From NCBI GenBank assembly GCA_963725655.1, contig CAVRYY010000003.1, positions 1,192,180 to 1,256,179 on the forward strand: a stretch of DNA of 64,000 nt, read 5' to 3'. Origin of the DNA: CAVRXT01 sp963725655 (GTDB lineage: Bacteria > Acidobacteriota > Terriglobia > Acidiferrales > UBA7541). A program made the position numbers and the translations under genes. Below, piece by piece: positions 52,990-62,137 of the stretch. Within the stretch, counting starts at the first letter, position 1; each line of letters starts with the position of its first letter. Under the pieces are notes generated by a model. The model ran no database searches. It had not been told where the DNA came from and saw only the letters and a program-made list of their open reading frames with translations.

Positions 52990-53805
52990 ATGACCACGGC
53001 CAGCGACACTCAGGGTTCTTTCGACACGAAGGCTCCACTGCTTGAATTGCGGGATATTCGCGTGTTTCGCGGCGAGAAGATCGCGCTCGACAACATAAAT
53101 TTGCGGATCGAGGGGGGAGAGCATGTGGCGATCCTCGGACCCAACGGATGCGGCAAGTCCACCCTAATCAAGACGATCACCCGGGAGTGCTATCCGGCGG
53201 CGCGGGAAGGGTCTTCGATGACCATCCTGGGGCGGTCGCGGTGGAACATATTCGAGCTGCGGAATCTGCTGGGGATCGTGTCGAACGATTTGATGCTTTC
53301 GGTTACCGGCTACGCCACCGGGCTGGACGTGGTCGCTTCGGGGCTGTTCAGCGCGGTGCGCGTGTTTCCGCATCACCGGATCGACGAGTCGCATTGGCAG
53401 CGGGCGCAGGCGGCGCTGGAGCGGATGGAGGTGCTGCACCTAGCGGACCGGCCGGTGGAGGAAATGTCGTCGGGAGAGGCGAAGCGGATACTGATCGCGC
53501 GGGCGCTGGTGCATGACCCGAAGACCCTGATTTTCGATGAGCCGAGCAACAGCCTGGACGTTTTCGCGCAGAACAGCCTGCGAGAGATTATGCATACGCT
53601 GGCGGCTTCGGGCACCGGGGTGGTGCTGGTGACGCACCACATTTCGGACATTATTCCGGAGATCGAGCGGGTGGTGCTGATGCGCGGGGGAAGAATTCTG
53701 GCGGATGGCCGGAAAGAAGAAATGCTGGCGCCAGCGCGGCTGGCAGAGCTATTTGGAGTACACGTGGACATCGCGCGGCGCGACGGGTACTTCCATCTAT
53801 GGTGA
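52990..53805 (+). CDS. ABC-type ATP-binding protein, stand-alone
   Basis: The 271 residues form one ABC ATPase: Walker A GPNGCGKST, Q-loop GIVSNDLMLS, signature MSSGEAKRILIARAL (an S-for-G variation), Walker B TLIFDEPSNSLD and switch VTHHISDI. It resembles ModF/YlmA-like single ABC proteins whose partner is unknown. No permease gene is adjacent. The ATG at 52990 is chosen; a frame open upstream to 52855 is Cys/Gly-rich and unlikely. It diverges from smc. Confidence 0.9.
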   Translation: MTTASDTQGSFDTKAPLLELRDIRVFRGEKIALDNINLRIEGGEHVAILGPNGCGKSTLIKTITRECYPAAREGSSMTILGRSRWNIFELRNLLGIVSNDLMLSVTGYATGLDVVASGLFSAVRVFPHHRIDESHWQRAQAALERMEVLHLADRPVEEMSSGEAKRILIARALVHDPKTLIFDEPSNSLDVFAQNSLREIMHTLAASGTGVVLVTHHISDIIPEIERVVLMRGGRILADGRKEEMLAPARLAELFGVHVDIARRDGYFHLW

Positions 53806-53904
53806 TTTTCTCGCTGAGATAATTCGTGAGAAGCGGTGGCGGCTGGGGCGAATTTGACTTGTTCGGCGGCGCATCCTAGCATCGCTCTGCCTGCAGGAGC
53901 CAGC

Positions 53905-56235
53905 GTGCCGCCGAAAAGCCGAACCACCGAGCAAACCTTCCTCCTTGCATTGGCGCTGATTGCTCTCGCGGTGCTGCTCACCAGCCTGGCGTATCTGCCT
54001 CCCACCGCCAAACCGGCGGATATTGCCCCGACGCAGTTTTCGGGCATGCGGGCGCAAACTTTGTTGGGCGAACTGCTGGGCGATGGCGGGCCGCATCCGG
54101 GTGGAAGCGTCGCGGCGGCGGCGGTGCGGCAACGGTTAGTGGCGATGCTCACGCGGTTTGGCTATCAACCCACGATTCAGACCGGCTTTGCGTGCGATGA
54201 ATGGGGAGCATGCGCCAGCGTGCAAAACGTGTTGGCGCGGCTGGACGGCACGGAAACGGGAGGGCCGGCGGTGCTGGTTGCATCGCACTACGATTCGGTA
54301 CCGGCGGGGCCGGGCGCTTCGGATGACGGCGCGGGAGTGGCGGCGAATTTGGAAGTGGCGCGCGTGTTGCAATCGCGTCGGCCGAGCCGGCATTCGATTA
54401 TTTTCCTGTTCGATGAAGGGGAGGAGCAGGGCTTGCTGGGGGCGCACGCTTTTGTGGAGGCGCATCCATGGGCCAAGGAGGTGCGCGCGGTAGTGAACGT
54501 GGATGCGCGCGGAACGTCCGGCGGCAGCTTGATGTTTGAAACCGGAAGCGCGAACGACTGGCTGATTCGGATGTATGCGCGGGCGGTGCCGCATCCGATG
54601 ACTAGCTCGATCTACTACGCGGTGTACAAACTGCTGCCGAATGACACCGACTTCTCGGTCTTTCATCCGTTTGGATATCAGGGATTCAACTTCGCGAATA
54701 TCGGCGAGGTATCGAAGTATCACACCCCGCTCGACAGTCTTGAAAATGCCGATGCGCGCACGATTCAGCACCATGGCGAAAACGTGTTGGGAACGGTTGC
54801 GGCGCTGGCCAACGCGCCGCTGGATAATCCACCGGCGGGCGAGGCGGTTTTCTTCGACGTTTTGGGGCGCTGGGTGATTCATTGGCCGCAGCCGTGGACT
54901 CTGGGGATCGCGCTGGCCGGGGCGTTGCTGCTGCTGGCGGAGTTTGCGGTGCTGATCGTTTCCAAGCGCCTGATAATGCGGGAATTTTTGTGGGCCGTCG
55001 GGGTTTGTTTTGGGACGGTGATTTCGACGGCGGCGTTCAGCGTGCTGGTTTTTCGAATGCTGAAGCTGGCCAACGCGCTGCCGGGCGATTGGATCGCGCA
55101 TCCGCTGGCGGCGGAGGCGGCGTTTGCGAGCGTGGCGTTTGCGGCGATGGCGTTCAACTTGCGATGGGTGGGAGCGCGGACGGGATTCTGGGGACTATGG
55201 GCCGGGGCGTGGTTCTGGTGGCTGCTTGGCGCGGTGAGTCTGGCGTGGACGGCGCCGAGTTTCAGCTACATATTTGTAGCCGGAGTCGTGGTGGCGGGAC
55301 TTGCGGGCGTGCCGCCGGCGCTGGCCAAAGACGGATCGTCGCTGTGGCGGCTGGTGGCGGTACTGGTTCCGGCGACGGCGGCGGCGATTGTGGCGTTCGG
55401 ATGCGTCTGGAATTTGTACGCAGCGCTTGGGGTTCTCGCGCTTCCGGCGTTGGCGGTGGTCCTGGCGCTGGTGCTGATCTTGTTCGCGCCGGTGTTTTGC
55501 GAAGCGGACCAGGGTGCGCCGGCACTTTTCGGCGGGTTTCTTTCGGTGTGTATCGGGGCGACTTTGATCTTCACCACCGGCGCGGTGCTGTTGCCCGCGT
55601 ATTCCGCGGGCACCCCGGACCGGCTAAACATTTCGTATTCGCTCGACGCCGACTCAGGGAAAGCGCAATGGCTGGTTGAGCCGGAGTCGCAGCAGTTGCC
55701 GGCATCGTTCCGGCAGGTGATGACGTTCAACGCCACGCCGGAAAAGGCGTTCCCCTGGAGCGCGTCGCCTTCGTTTATGGCGGATGCGGGCCGCATGGAT
55801 CTCGCGGCGCCGACGCTGACGATTGAGAATGTAACCGTGTCCGGGCAGGAGCGAACCGTTCGCGCGAGGCTGAAATCGGAGCGTGGTGCGCCGGACGCGT
55901 CGATTCTGTTTTCACCATTGTCGGGAATCGAGCAAATGCAGATGAACGGCCACGCGGTGCCGAAGGCCCCGCCGCGAGTGCTGCAATGGCTGAATGGTTG
56001 GCACGCGTTCGATTGCCCGGTGATGCCGACGGAGGGATTGGAAGTGCAGTTTACGGTGAAGGGTGACAAGCCCGCGGACGTGTATGTGGTTGATGAGTCA
56101 TACGAAGTGCCTGCGGCGGGGGAGAGCCTGCGCAAGGCGCGGCCTGCGTATACGGTGGCGTCGCAGGATGGGGACGAAACGATCGTGTACCGGCGGCTGA
56201 AAATTCCCGTGGAAGCGAGCAGCGGAACGCATTAG
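53905..56235 (+). CDS. Membrane-bound M28-family metallopeptidase
   Basis: A 776-residue protein: one N-terminal helix (FLLALALIALAVLLTSLAY), then an M28 peptidase domain. The zinc ligands are His (SHYDSVP), Asp (GASDDGAG), Glu pair (DEGEEQGLLGAHAF), Asp (VNVDARG) and His (SKYHTPLD). Six to eight more transmembrane helices and a C-terminal extracellular-type beta domain follow. This is the layout of eukaryotic Fxna/ERMP1-like and related bacterial aminopeptidases. GTG 53905 has AGGAG 5 bases upstream and is preferred to GTG 53836. Peptide substrate unknown. Confidence 0.92.
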   Translation: MPPKSRTTEQTFLLALALIALAVLLTSLAYLPPTAKPADIAPTQFSGMRAQTLLGELLGDGGPHPGGSVAAAAVRQRLVAMLTRFGYQPTIQTGFACDEWGACASVQNVLARLDGTETGGPAVLVASHYDSVPAGPGASDDGAGVAANLEVARVLQSRRPSRHSIIFLFDEGEEQGLLGAHAFVEAHPWAKEVRAVVNVDARGTSGGSLMFETGSANDWLIRMYARAVPHPMTSSIYYAVYKLLPNDTDFSVFHPFGYQGFNFANIGEVSKYHTPLDSLENADARTIQHHGENVLGTVAALANAPLDNPPAGEAVFFDVLGRWVIHWPQPWTLGIALAGALLLLAEFAVLIVSKRLIMREFLWAVGVCFGTVISTAAFSVLVFRMLKLANALPGDWIAHPLAAEAAFASVAFAAMAFNLRWVGARTGFWGLWAGAWFWWLLGAVSLAWTAPSFSYIFVAGVVVAGLAGVPPALAKDGSSLWRLVAVLVPATAAAIVAFGCVWNLYAALGVLALPALAVVLALVLILFAPVFCEADQGAPALFGGFLSVCIGATLIFTTGAVLLPAYSAGTPDRLNISYSLDADSGKAQWLVEPESQQLPASFRQVMTFNATPEKAFPWSASPSFMADAGRMDLAAPTLTIENVTVSGQERTVRARLKSERGAPDASILFSPLSGIEQMQMNGHAVPKAPPRVLQWLNGWHAFDCPVMPTEGLEVQFTVKGDKPADVYVVDESYEVPAAGESLRKARPAYTVASQDGDETIVYRRLKIPVEASSGTH

Positions 56236-56317
56236 CAAATTGTTATCGGCGAATGCGTGACCGTCGGATAGAATTGAGCGTTTGTAGACCGAATAATTTC
56301 GAGGGTAGCGGCCGTTC

Positions 56318-57757
56318 ATGGGCGAAATCCTGCTGCACAATACGCTGACCAACCGAAAGGAACCGTTCGTGGCGCTGCATCCGGGCGAAGTGCGGATGTA
56401 CACCTGCGGGCCGACGGTGTACGACTACGCGCACATCGGAAACTTCCGGACGTTTGTCTTTCAGGACGTATTGAGGCGATTTTTTCGTTCGCGCGGCTAC
56501 CAAATGAAGCAGGCGATGAATTTGACCGACGTGGACGACCGGATCATTCAGAATGCGGCGGCTGCGGGCGTCTCGATCCGGACGTACACCGAAAAATATG
56601 TAGCCGCCTTCCTGGAAGATATTCAGGCGTTGAACATTGAGATGCCCGAGCACGTGGTGCGCGCCACCGACCACATCCCAGACATGGTGACGCTGATCGA
56701 GTCGCTACGGACGAAAGGAATGACCTACGAAGGCGAAGGCTCGATCTATTACAGCATCGCGCGATTTCCGGAGTACGGAAAGCTTTCGAAGATCGACGTG
56801 AGCGGGATTCGGGCGGGCGCGCGAGTGGATGTGGACCTTTACGAAAAGGCCGACGCGCGGGATTTTGCGTTGTGGAAGGCGCCCAAGCCGGGCGAATTTT
56901 TCTGGGAGACGGCGATCGGTCCCGGCCGACCGGGATGGCACATCGAATGCGCGGCGATGGCCATGAAGTACCTGGGCGAGACGATCGATATTCATACCGG
57001 CGGCGTGGATTTGATGTTTCCGCACCACGAGAACGAGATCGCGGAGAGCGAAGCGGCCACCGGCAAACCGTTCGTGCGCACCTGGATGCATGCCGAGCAT
57101 CTGCTGGTGGACGGCGAGAAGATGTCGAAATCGGTGGGAAACTTCTATACGCTGCGCGATTTGTTTTCGCGCGGGTTCAAGCCATCGACGATCCGGTTTC
57201 TGCTGCTTTCGGTGCCGTACCGCAGGCAATTCAATTTCACCATGGAAGGGCTGAAGCAGGCGAGCAGCTCGGTGGATCGCATGCGGAATCTGATCACGCG
57301 ATTGCGCACCGAGAAATTTCCCACGGGCCAGAATCCGGATATGCAGAAGCGGACCGCGGCAGCGATCGAGGATTTTGAAAAGGGGCTGGAAGACGATTTG
57401 AATACGTCGGTCGCACTGGCGGCGGTGTTCGATCTGCTGCGTGAGGTGAATACTTCGATCGACCGCGGACAGTTCCATCAGGGCGACGTGGCCGGAATTC
57501 TGGAAGCGACGCTGAAATTCGACGCGATTCTGGCGTTGCTGAGCACCGATGACGACGAGAAATTGCGGCATCTGGGATTTGGAGGGGAGGGCGCGGAAAT
57601 GGGCGAAGAGGCGATCGCCGCGCTGATCGAAGCCCGCGAAACCGCACGTAAACGGCGAGATTTCAAGAAAGCGGACGAAGTACGCCAGCAGCTTGCAGAG
57701 GGTGGTATAATTGTTGAAGATATACGCGGTGGTGGCGTCCGCTGGAAACGCAAATAA
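56318..57757 (+). CDS. cysS: Cysteinyl-tRNA synthetase
   Basis: It charges tRNA-Cys. The 479 residues show the HIGH-type motif in TCGPTVYDYAHIGN, zinc ligands (WHIECAAM), HHENEIAESEAATGKPF, the KMSKS loop as KMSKSVGNF and the C-terminal anticodon-binding part. ATG 56318. A complete tRNA-Cys gene lies near the right edge of the window (63922). Confidence 0.98.
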   Translation: MGEILLHNTLTNRKEPFVALHPGEVRMYTCGPTVYDYAHIGNFRTFVFQDVLRRFFRSRGYQMKQAMNLTDVDDRIIQNAAAAGVSIRTYTEKYVAAFLEDIQALNIEMPEHVVRATDHIPDMVTLIESLRTKGMTYEGEGSIYYSIARFPEYGKLSKIDVSGIRAGARVDVDLYEKADARDFALWKAPKPGEFFWETAIGPGRPGWHIECAAMAMKYLGETIDIHTGGVDLMFPHHENEIAESEAATGKPFVRTWMHAEHLLVDGEKMSKSVGNFYTLRDLFSRGFKPSTIRFLLLSVPYRRQFNFTMEGLKQASSSVDRMRNLITRLRTEKFPTGQNPDMQKRTAAAIEDFEKGLEDDLNTSVALAAVFDLLREVNTSIDRGQFHQGDVAGILEATLKFDAILALLSTDDDEKLRHLGFGGEGAEMGEEAIAALIEARETARKRRDFKKADEVRQQLAEGGIIVEDIRGGGVRWKRK

Positions 57758-57932
57758 GGCGCTGCAAAACGCGTAAGTTACCTTTCGCTGGAAACGCAAA
57801 AATGAAGACCAACTACTACATTTCTACGCCAACCCATACCCTGCCCTCGCAGTCCCGCCCCAGTCTTTTCGGCGTCGACTAACTCCTTTTTCACTCGATT
57901 CGTTGGCTCCGGCTACAAACCGGCGTAGTGCC

Positions 57933-57950
57933 GTTCTGCGCGCGCAGAAC
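57933..57950. repeat. Perfect palindrome before the aminotransferase
   Basis: GTTCTGCGCGCGCAGAAC (18 bases, dyad perfect), 23 bases before the start. It could be an operator or a hairpin in the leader of the aminotransferase gene. Confidence 0.5.
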
Positions 57951-57973
57951 GATTCGAGATGACGGAGGATGAG

Positions 57974-59329
57974 ATGGAAATGACGCAAGTACAAGAATCG
58001 AAGCTGCCGAAGCTGGTGACGGCTCTGCCTGGCCCCAAAGCCCGCACAATCGTCGAGCAGGATCATAAATTGTTGTCGCCGTCGTACACGCGGGATTACC
58101 CGCTGGTGGCCCAGAAGGGGCGCGGCGCAATGATCGAAGACGTGGACGGCAACGTGTTTCTGGACTTCGCCGCGGGGATAGCGGTGTGCTCCACCGGGCA
58201 CTGCCATCCCAAAGTAGTGGCCGCAATTCAGGCGCAGGCGGCTGAGCTGATTCACATGTCCGGAACGGATTTCTATTACCAGGGCCTGGTGTATTTGGCG
58301 CAGCGGCTGGCGCTGATCGTTCCCGGCGCGGAAGACAAGCGAGTGTATTTCGGAAATTCGGGTGCGGAAGCGGTGGAGGCGGCACTGAAGCTGGCGCGAT
58401 ATCACACGCGCCGCGACAAAGTGATCGCGTTCTACGGCAGCTTTCACGGGCGCACAATGGGCGCGCTGTCGCTCACCGCGAGCCGGGCGATCCAGCGCAA
58501 GGGATTTGGCGCGCTGCTGGCCGGCGTGATTCACGTACCGTATCCAAACAGTTACCGCGGATCGCACGGAATACCTCCTGAGAATTCCGCAGCGGGATGC
58601 CTGGATTACATCGAAAACGAAGTGTTCAAAAGGCTTGCCGATCCGGAGGAAGTGGCGGCGATCGTGATCGAGCCGGTGCAGGGAGAGGGCGGATATCTGC
58701 CGGCTCCCGCGGAATTCCTGCAGGGACTGCAGCGCATCACCCGAAAGCACGGAATCATGCTGGTGATGGACGAAGTGCAATCGGGGATGGGCCGCACCGG
58801 CAAGTGGTGGGCTTCCGAGCATGCCGGGATCGAGCCGGACATCCTGTGCACGGCGAAGGGAATTGCGTCAGGCCTGCCGCTGAGCGCGATGGTGGCGCGA
58901 GCGAGCGTGATGAACTGGAAGCCGGGCGCGCACGCGTCGACGTTTGGCGGCAATCCGGTATGTATCGCAGCGGCGCTGGCGACGATGGAACTGCTGGAAG
59001 GCGAATACATCGATAACGCGCGGCGGGTGGGGCAGTACATATTCGATAGGACCGCGGGATGGTCGAAAGAGTTCCGTACCGTTGGGCAGGTGCGGGGCAA
59101 GGGACTGATGGTGGGCATCGAACTGGTGCTCGATCAAAAGACCAAGGAAAAGGCGACGGAGATGCGCAACCGCATCGTCACCCGCGCGTTTGAGAAGGGC
59201 TTGTTGATTCTGGGCGCGGGCGAAAATTCGTTGCGCTTGTGTCCGCCACTCATGATCGACGAACAGCAAGCGGATTTCGCGATCGATACGCTCGCGGAGT
59301 GCATTCGCGAGGACGAGCGAAGCCACTAA
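57974..59329 (+). CDS. Class III PLP-dependent aminotransferase (GabT/acetylornithine-type)
   Basis: A 451-residue transaminase: DFAAGIAVCSTGH, FGNSGAEAVEAALKLA, FYGSFHGRTMGALSLT, VIEPVQGEGGYLPAP, DEVQSGMGRTG, and the PLP Lys295 in TAKGIASGLPLS. The family moves amino groups from omega-amino acids (GABA, ornithine derivatives) to 2-oxoglutarate; the substrate is not fixed here. ATG 57974 is preferred (GGAGG 5 bases upstream) over ATG 57959. Confidence 0.94.
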   Translation: MEMTQVQESKLPKLVTALPGPKARTIVEQDHKLLSPSYTRDYPLVAQKGRGAMIEDVDGNVFLDFAAGIAVCSTGHCHPKVVAAIQAQAAELIHMSGTDFYYQGLVYLAQRLALIVPGAEDKRVYFGNSGAEAVEAALKLARYHTRRDKVIAFYGSFHGRTMGALSLTASRAIQRKGFGALLAGVIHVPYPNSYRGSHGIPPENSAAGCLDYIENEVFKRLADPEEVAAIVIEPVQGEGGYLPAPAEFLQGLQRITRKHGIMLVMDEVQSGMGRTGKWWASEHAGIEPDILCTAKGIASGLPLSAMVARASVMNWKPGAHASTFGGNPVCIAAALATMELLEGEYIDNARRVGQYIFDRTAGWSKEFRTVGQVRGKGLMVGIELVLDQKTKEKATEMRNRIVTRAFEKGLLILGAGENSLRLCPPLMIDEQQADFAIDTLAECIREDERSH

Positions 59330-59420
59330 GGCCAGCGTTACCTGCTAACCTCTCAGGGCGTCCCGCGGGTTGGGACGCCTTGCTTGTTTATGTCACAATC
59401 TCCGCCAGGAGAATCTCTCT

Positions 59421-59954
59421 TTGCGCATTCTGGATGTTGGCTGCGGTCCGCAAAAGTATCCGGGTTCGGTCGGTATCGATATGAATCCCAACACCGCGGC
59501 GGACGTGATTTGCCATTTGGATAAGGGGCACCTGCCGTTCCGCGACAATTCGTTCGATTCGGTTCGCGCGCTGCACCTGATCGAACACGTGAGCGACGTG
59601 CTGGAAACGATGGGAGAGTTGCACCGGGTCACCCGCGCGGGCGGGACGATCCTGATCGTCACGCCGCATTACACCGATTACACTTCGTTCCGCGATCCCA
59701 CCCATCGCTGGCATCTGAACACCGAATCGTTTCTATATTTTTATCCCGGGGGGATGCACGGGCGGGACATGTGGTACACCACGGTGCGGATGCGCGAGAA
59801 GCATTTAAACGTGAAGCTGCTGCGGATCTGGCGGTTCATGGGATTCGAATGGCTGGTGAATCACGCGCGATGGTTCCGGCGATTTTGGGAGCAGTATTTG
59901 AGTTTTGTGATTCGCGGAAAGGTGATGGAGTTTACCTTCGAGGTGATCAAGTAA
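59421..59954 (+). CDS. SAM-dependent methyltransferase, tandem paralogue 1
   Basis: A 177-residue class I methyltransferase (Methyltransf_11-like): motif I ILDVGCGPQKYPGSVGID, then PFRDNSFDSVRALHLIEHV and VTPHYTDYTS with a C-terminal region rich in aromatic residues (FYPGGMHGRDMWY). TTG 59421 fits AGGAG 9 bases upstream. It is followed by a clear paralogue. Substrate unknown. Confidence 0.85.
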   Translation: MRILDVGCGPQKYPGSVGIDMNPNTAADVICHLDKGHLPFRDNSFDSVRALHLIEHVSDVLETMGELHRVTRAGGTILIVTPHYTDYTSFRDPTHRWHLNTESFLYFYPGGMHGRDMWYTTVRMREKHLNVKLLRIWRFMGFEWLVNHARWFRRFWEQYLSFVIRGKVMEFTFEVIK

Positions 59955-59957
59955 ATT

Positions 59958-60485
59958 ATGGCGCGCATCCTGGACGTCGGCTGCGGGCGCAAGAAATTTC
60001 CGGGGTCGATCGGGATTGACATGAGCCCGGCGGGGCAGGCGGACGTGCTGTGCGATTGGACGCGGACGCTGCCGTTCGCGGACAGCTCGTTCGATCAGGT
60101 GCGGCTGATCCACGTGATCGAGGAAGTGGACAATATTTTTACGGTGCTGGCGGAAGTGCACCGGGTGGCGCGGCCGGGCGCAAGAGTGGTGATCGTCACG
60201 CCGCACTACACCGACCACGCGTCTTACTGCAGCCCGGCGCATCGCTGGCATCTTTCCAGTTTTTCGTTCTGGTTTTTCAGCGACAAGCCGCGGGAGTATG
60301 ATTACTATGCACCGGCGGACTACCGGGAAGTGCGGGTGCGGGTGGAGATGTTGAAGTTGTGGAAGATTTTGGGATTTCAGTTCCTCATCAATCATTTCCG
60401 GCAGTTTCGCCGCTTTTGGGAGTACTACCTCAGTTTTGTGATCCGGGGCAAAGCCATTCGGTGGGACCTGGAGGTTCGGAAGTAG
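59958..60485 (+). CDS. SAM-dependent methyltransferase, tandem paralogue 2
   Basis: The 175 residues align with the preceding gene over their full length (ILDVGCGRKKFPGSIGID; VTPHYTDHASY; FWEYYLSFVIRGKAI against FWEQYLSFVIRGKVM). This shows a duplication in tandem. It starts only 3 bases after its neighbour. Same class of enzyme; target unknown. The pair may act together or in sequence on one substrate. Confidence 0.85.
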   Translation: MARILDVGCGRKKFPGSIGIDMSPAGQADVLCDWTRTLPFADSSFDQVRLIHVIEEVDNIFTVLAEVHRVARPGARVVIVTPHYTDHASYCSPAHRWHLSSFSFWFFSDKPREYDYYAPADYREVRVRVEMLKLWKILGFQFLINHFRQFRRFWEYYLSFVIRGKAIRWDLEVRK

Positions 60486-60487
60486 CG

Positions 60488-60991
60488 ATGTCCGTACTCT
60501 CTCGCTTCGTTTTTGGACTGGTGAACTTTGCTTCGCGGAACGGCTTGGCCGAACCGGCCGAGCCAGCGGCTCCGCGGGTGCATGCGCTGGCGGGGGCGAA
60601 GAAGCTTGCCGCGCGGCGGACGGGAATGAAGGGAGAGACATTTGCGTACTGGTATTTGCGCCGGGAGGGCTACGTGATGGTGGCGAGAAATTACACCGCG
60701 CAGCCGATGAAGGGCGAGATCGACCTGGTGGGATGGGATGGGGCGGTGCTGGCGTTTGTGGAAGTGAAAACGCGAACCCGGTCGGAGACCTCGCTGGGGC
60801 GTCCGGAAGATGCGGTGAATTTGGAGAAGCGCCGCAATCTATCGCGAATCGCGCGGCGATTTCTGCAGCAGCGGCGCATCGGCGATGTGCCGTGGCGATT
60901 CGACGTGCTGGCGATCGATTCGGCGCGCGGAAGCCGACCGGAAGTGCGGCTGCACAAGGGAGCATTCGCCGGGTCGGGTGAAGTGGCGTAA
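60488..60991 (+). CDS. yraN: YraN/UPF0102 endonuclease-fold protein
   Basis: A 167-residue protein with the YraN nuclease-like core (GETFAYWYLRREGY, ARNYTAQPMKGEIDLVGWD, VFVEVKTR-type VEVKTRTR). The catalytic Asp and the ExK pair are in place. Family members are widespread and mostly uncharacterised. The first 45 residues (an Ala-rich, mildly hydrophobic extension) exceed the usual length. ATG 60488, 2 bases after the methyltransferase stop. Confidence 0.92.
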   Translation: MSVLSRFVFGLVNFASRNGLAEPAEPAAPRVHALAGAKKLAARRTGMKGETFAYWYLRREGYVMVARNYTAQPMKGEIDLVGWDGAVLAFVEVKTRTRSETSLGRPEDAVNLEKRRNLSRIARRFLQQRRIGDVPWRFDVLAIDSARGSRPEVRLHKGAFAGSGEVA

Positions 60992-61009
60992 GTCTCGCGG
61001 GAGGAATGC

Positions 61010-62008
61010 TTGCCGGAGTTTCGAAAAGATCCGATCACCGGGCGATGGGTGATCATCTCGACGGATCGCGCGAAGCGACCGACGGACTTTCTGCGCCAGA
61101 GCGTGGTGATCCGGGGCGTGGCGATGTGCCCGTTTTGCCCCGGGCATGAGAGCAAGACGCCGGCGGAGATAGTGGCGTATGGGCGAAACGGAGGTGGAGC
61201 GAACACGCGGGGATGGTCGATCCGCGTGGTGCCGAACAAATTTCCGGCGCTGGGGATTGAAGGAAGCCTGGATCGCGAGGGCGACGGGCTATTCGATCGC
61301 ATGAACGGGTTGGGCGCGCACGAAGTAATCATCGAAACGCCGGACCACCAGAGCACGCTGGCGATGCTCAGTGAGAAATCGATGGAAGAAGTGCTGTGGG
61401 CCTATCGCGACCGGATGGTGGATCTCAAGGGCGACAAGCGCTTTCGCTACCTGCTGCTGTTCAAGAATCACGGCGAGGCCGCCGGGGCTTCGCTGGAGCA
61501 TACCCATTCGCAGTTGATCGCTCTGCCCATCGTGCCCAAGCGGGTGCAGGAAGAGCTGGATAATTCGAAAAGATATTTCCAGCAAAAAGAGCGCTGCATT
61601 TTCTGCGACATCATCCGGCAGGAAATCGAAACGGGCAGCCGGGTGATTCTGGAGAACGAAGCTTTCATCGCGCTGGCGCCTTACGCTCCGCGGTTTCCGT
61701 TTGAGACCTGGATACTGCCGCGGCAACACAGTTCGGCATATGAAAACGTGCCTGCGGCGCACTACGGCAGCCTGGCGAGGCTGCTTCGCGAATTTCTGCG
61801 GCGGCTCGATTCGGTGCTGGCGTTCCCCGCCTACAATTACGTGATTCATACCTCTCCGCTGGGCGAAGAGAATAACGAGCACTACCACTGGCACCTGGAA
61901 ATGATGCCGAAGCTTACCAAGGTGGCTGGATTCGAATGGGGAACGGGCTTCTACATCAACCCAACACCGCCGGAGGAATCGGCGCGGTTCCTGCGGGATG
62001 CGGGGTAG
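61010..62008 (+). CDS. galT: Galactose-1-phosphate uridylyltransferase
   Basis: It exchanges UMP between UDP-glucose and galactose-1-phosphate (Leloir pathway). The 332 residues show the zinc site CPFCPGHE, ANTRGWSIRVVPNKFPAL, and ASLEHTHSQLIALP with the catalytic histidine triad. The second half has NEHYHWHLEMMP. TTG 61010 follows GGAGG at 5 bases. Confidence 0.95.
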   Translation: MPEFRKDPITGRWVIISTDRAKRPTDFLRQSVVIRGVAMCPFCPGHESKTPAEIVAYGRNGGGANTRGWSIRVVPNKFPALGIEGSLDREGDGLFDRMNGLGAHEVIIETPDHQSTLAMLSEKSMEEVLWAYRDRMVDLKGDKRFRYLLLFKNHGEAAGASLEHTHSQLIALPIVPKRVQEELDNSKRYFQQKERCIFCDIIRQEIETGSRVILENEAFIALAPYAPRFPFETWILPRQHSSAYENVPAAHYGSLARLLREFLRRLDSVLAFPAYNYVIHTSPLGEENNEHYHWHLEMMPKLTKVAGFEWGTGFYINPTPPEESARFLRDAG

Positions 62009-62067
62009 GGAACAGCGTTGGCGGTCCGGAGATTCACGACGGGCGGCTGAGTTTTTTGATACTGTTC

Positions 62068-62092
62068 GCACAGCCAGATTGGCGGTGGCACA
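62068..62092. repeat. Short palindromic repeat, family R1, diverged
   Basis: GCACAGCCAGATTGGCGGTGGCAC: the arms GCACAGCCA / TGGCGGTG are an R1-like palindrome, in the leader before sppA. Confidence 0.5.
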
Positions 62093-62137
62093 AGTGATGA
62101 CCCAGGCAATTGTCTGCTGGAAATTGAGGCGTGACTT

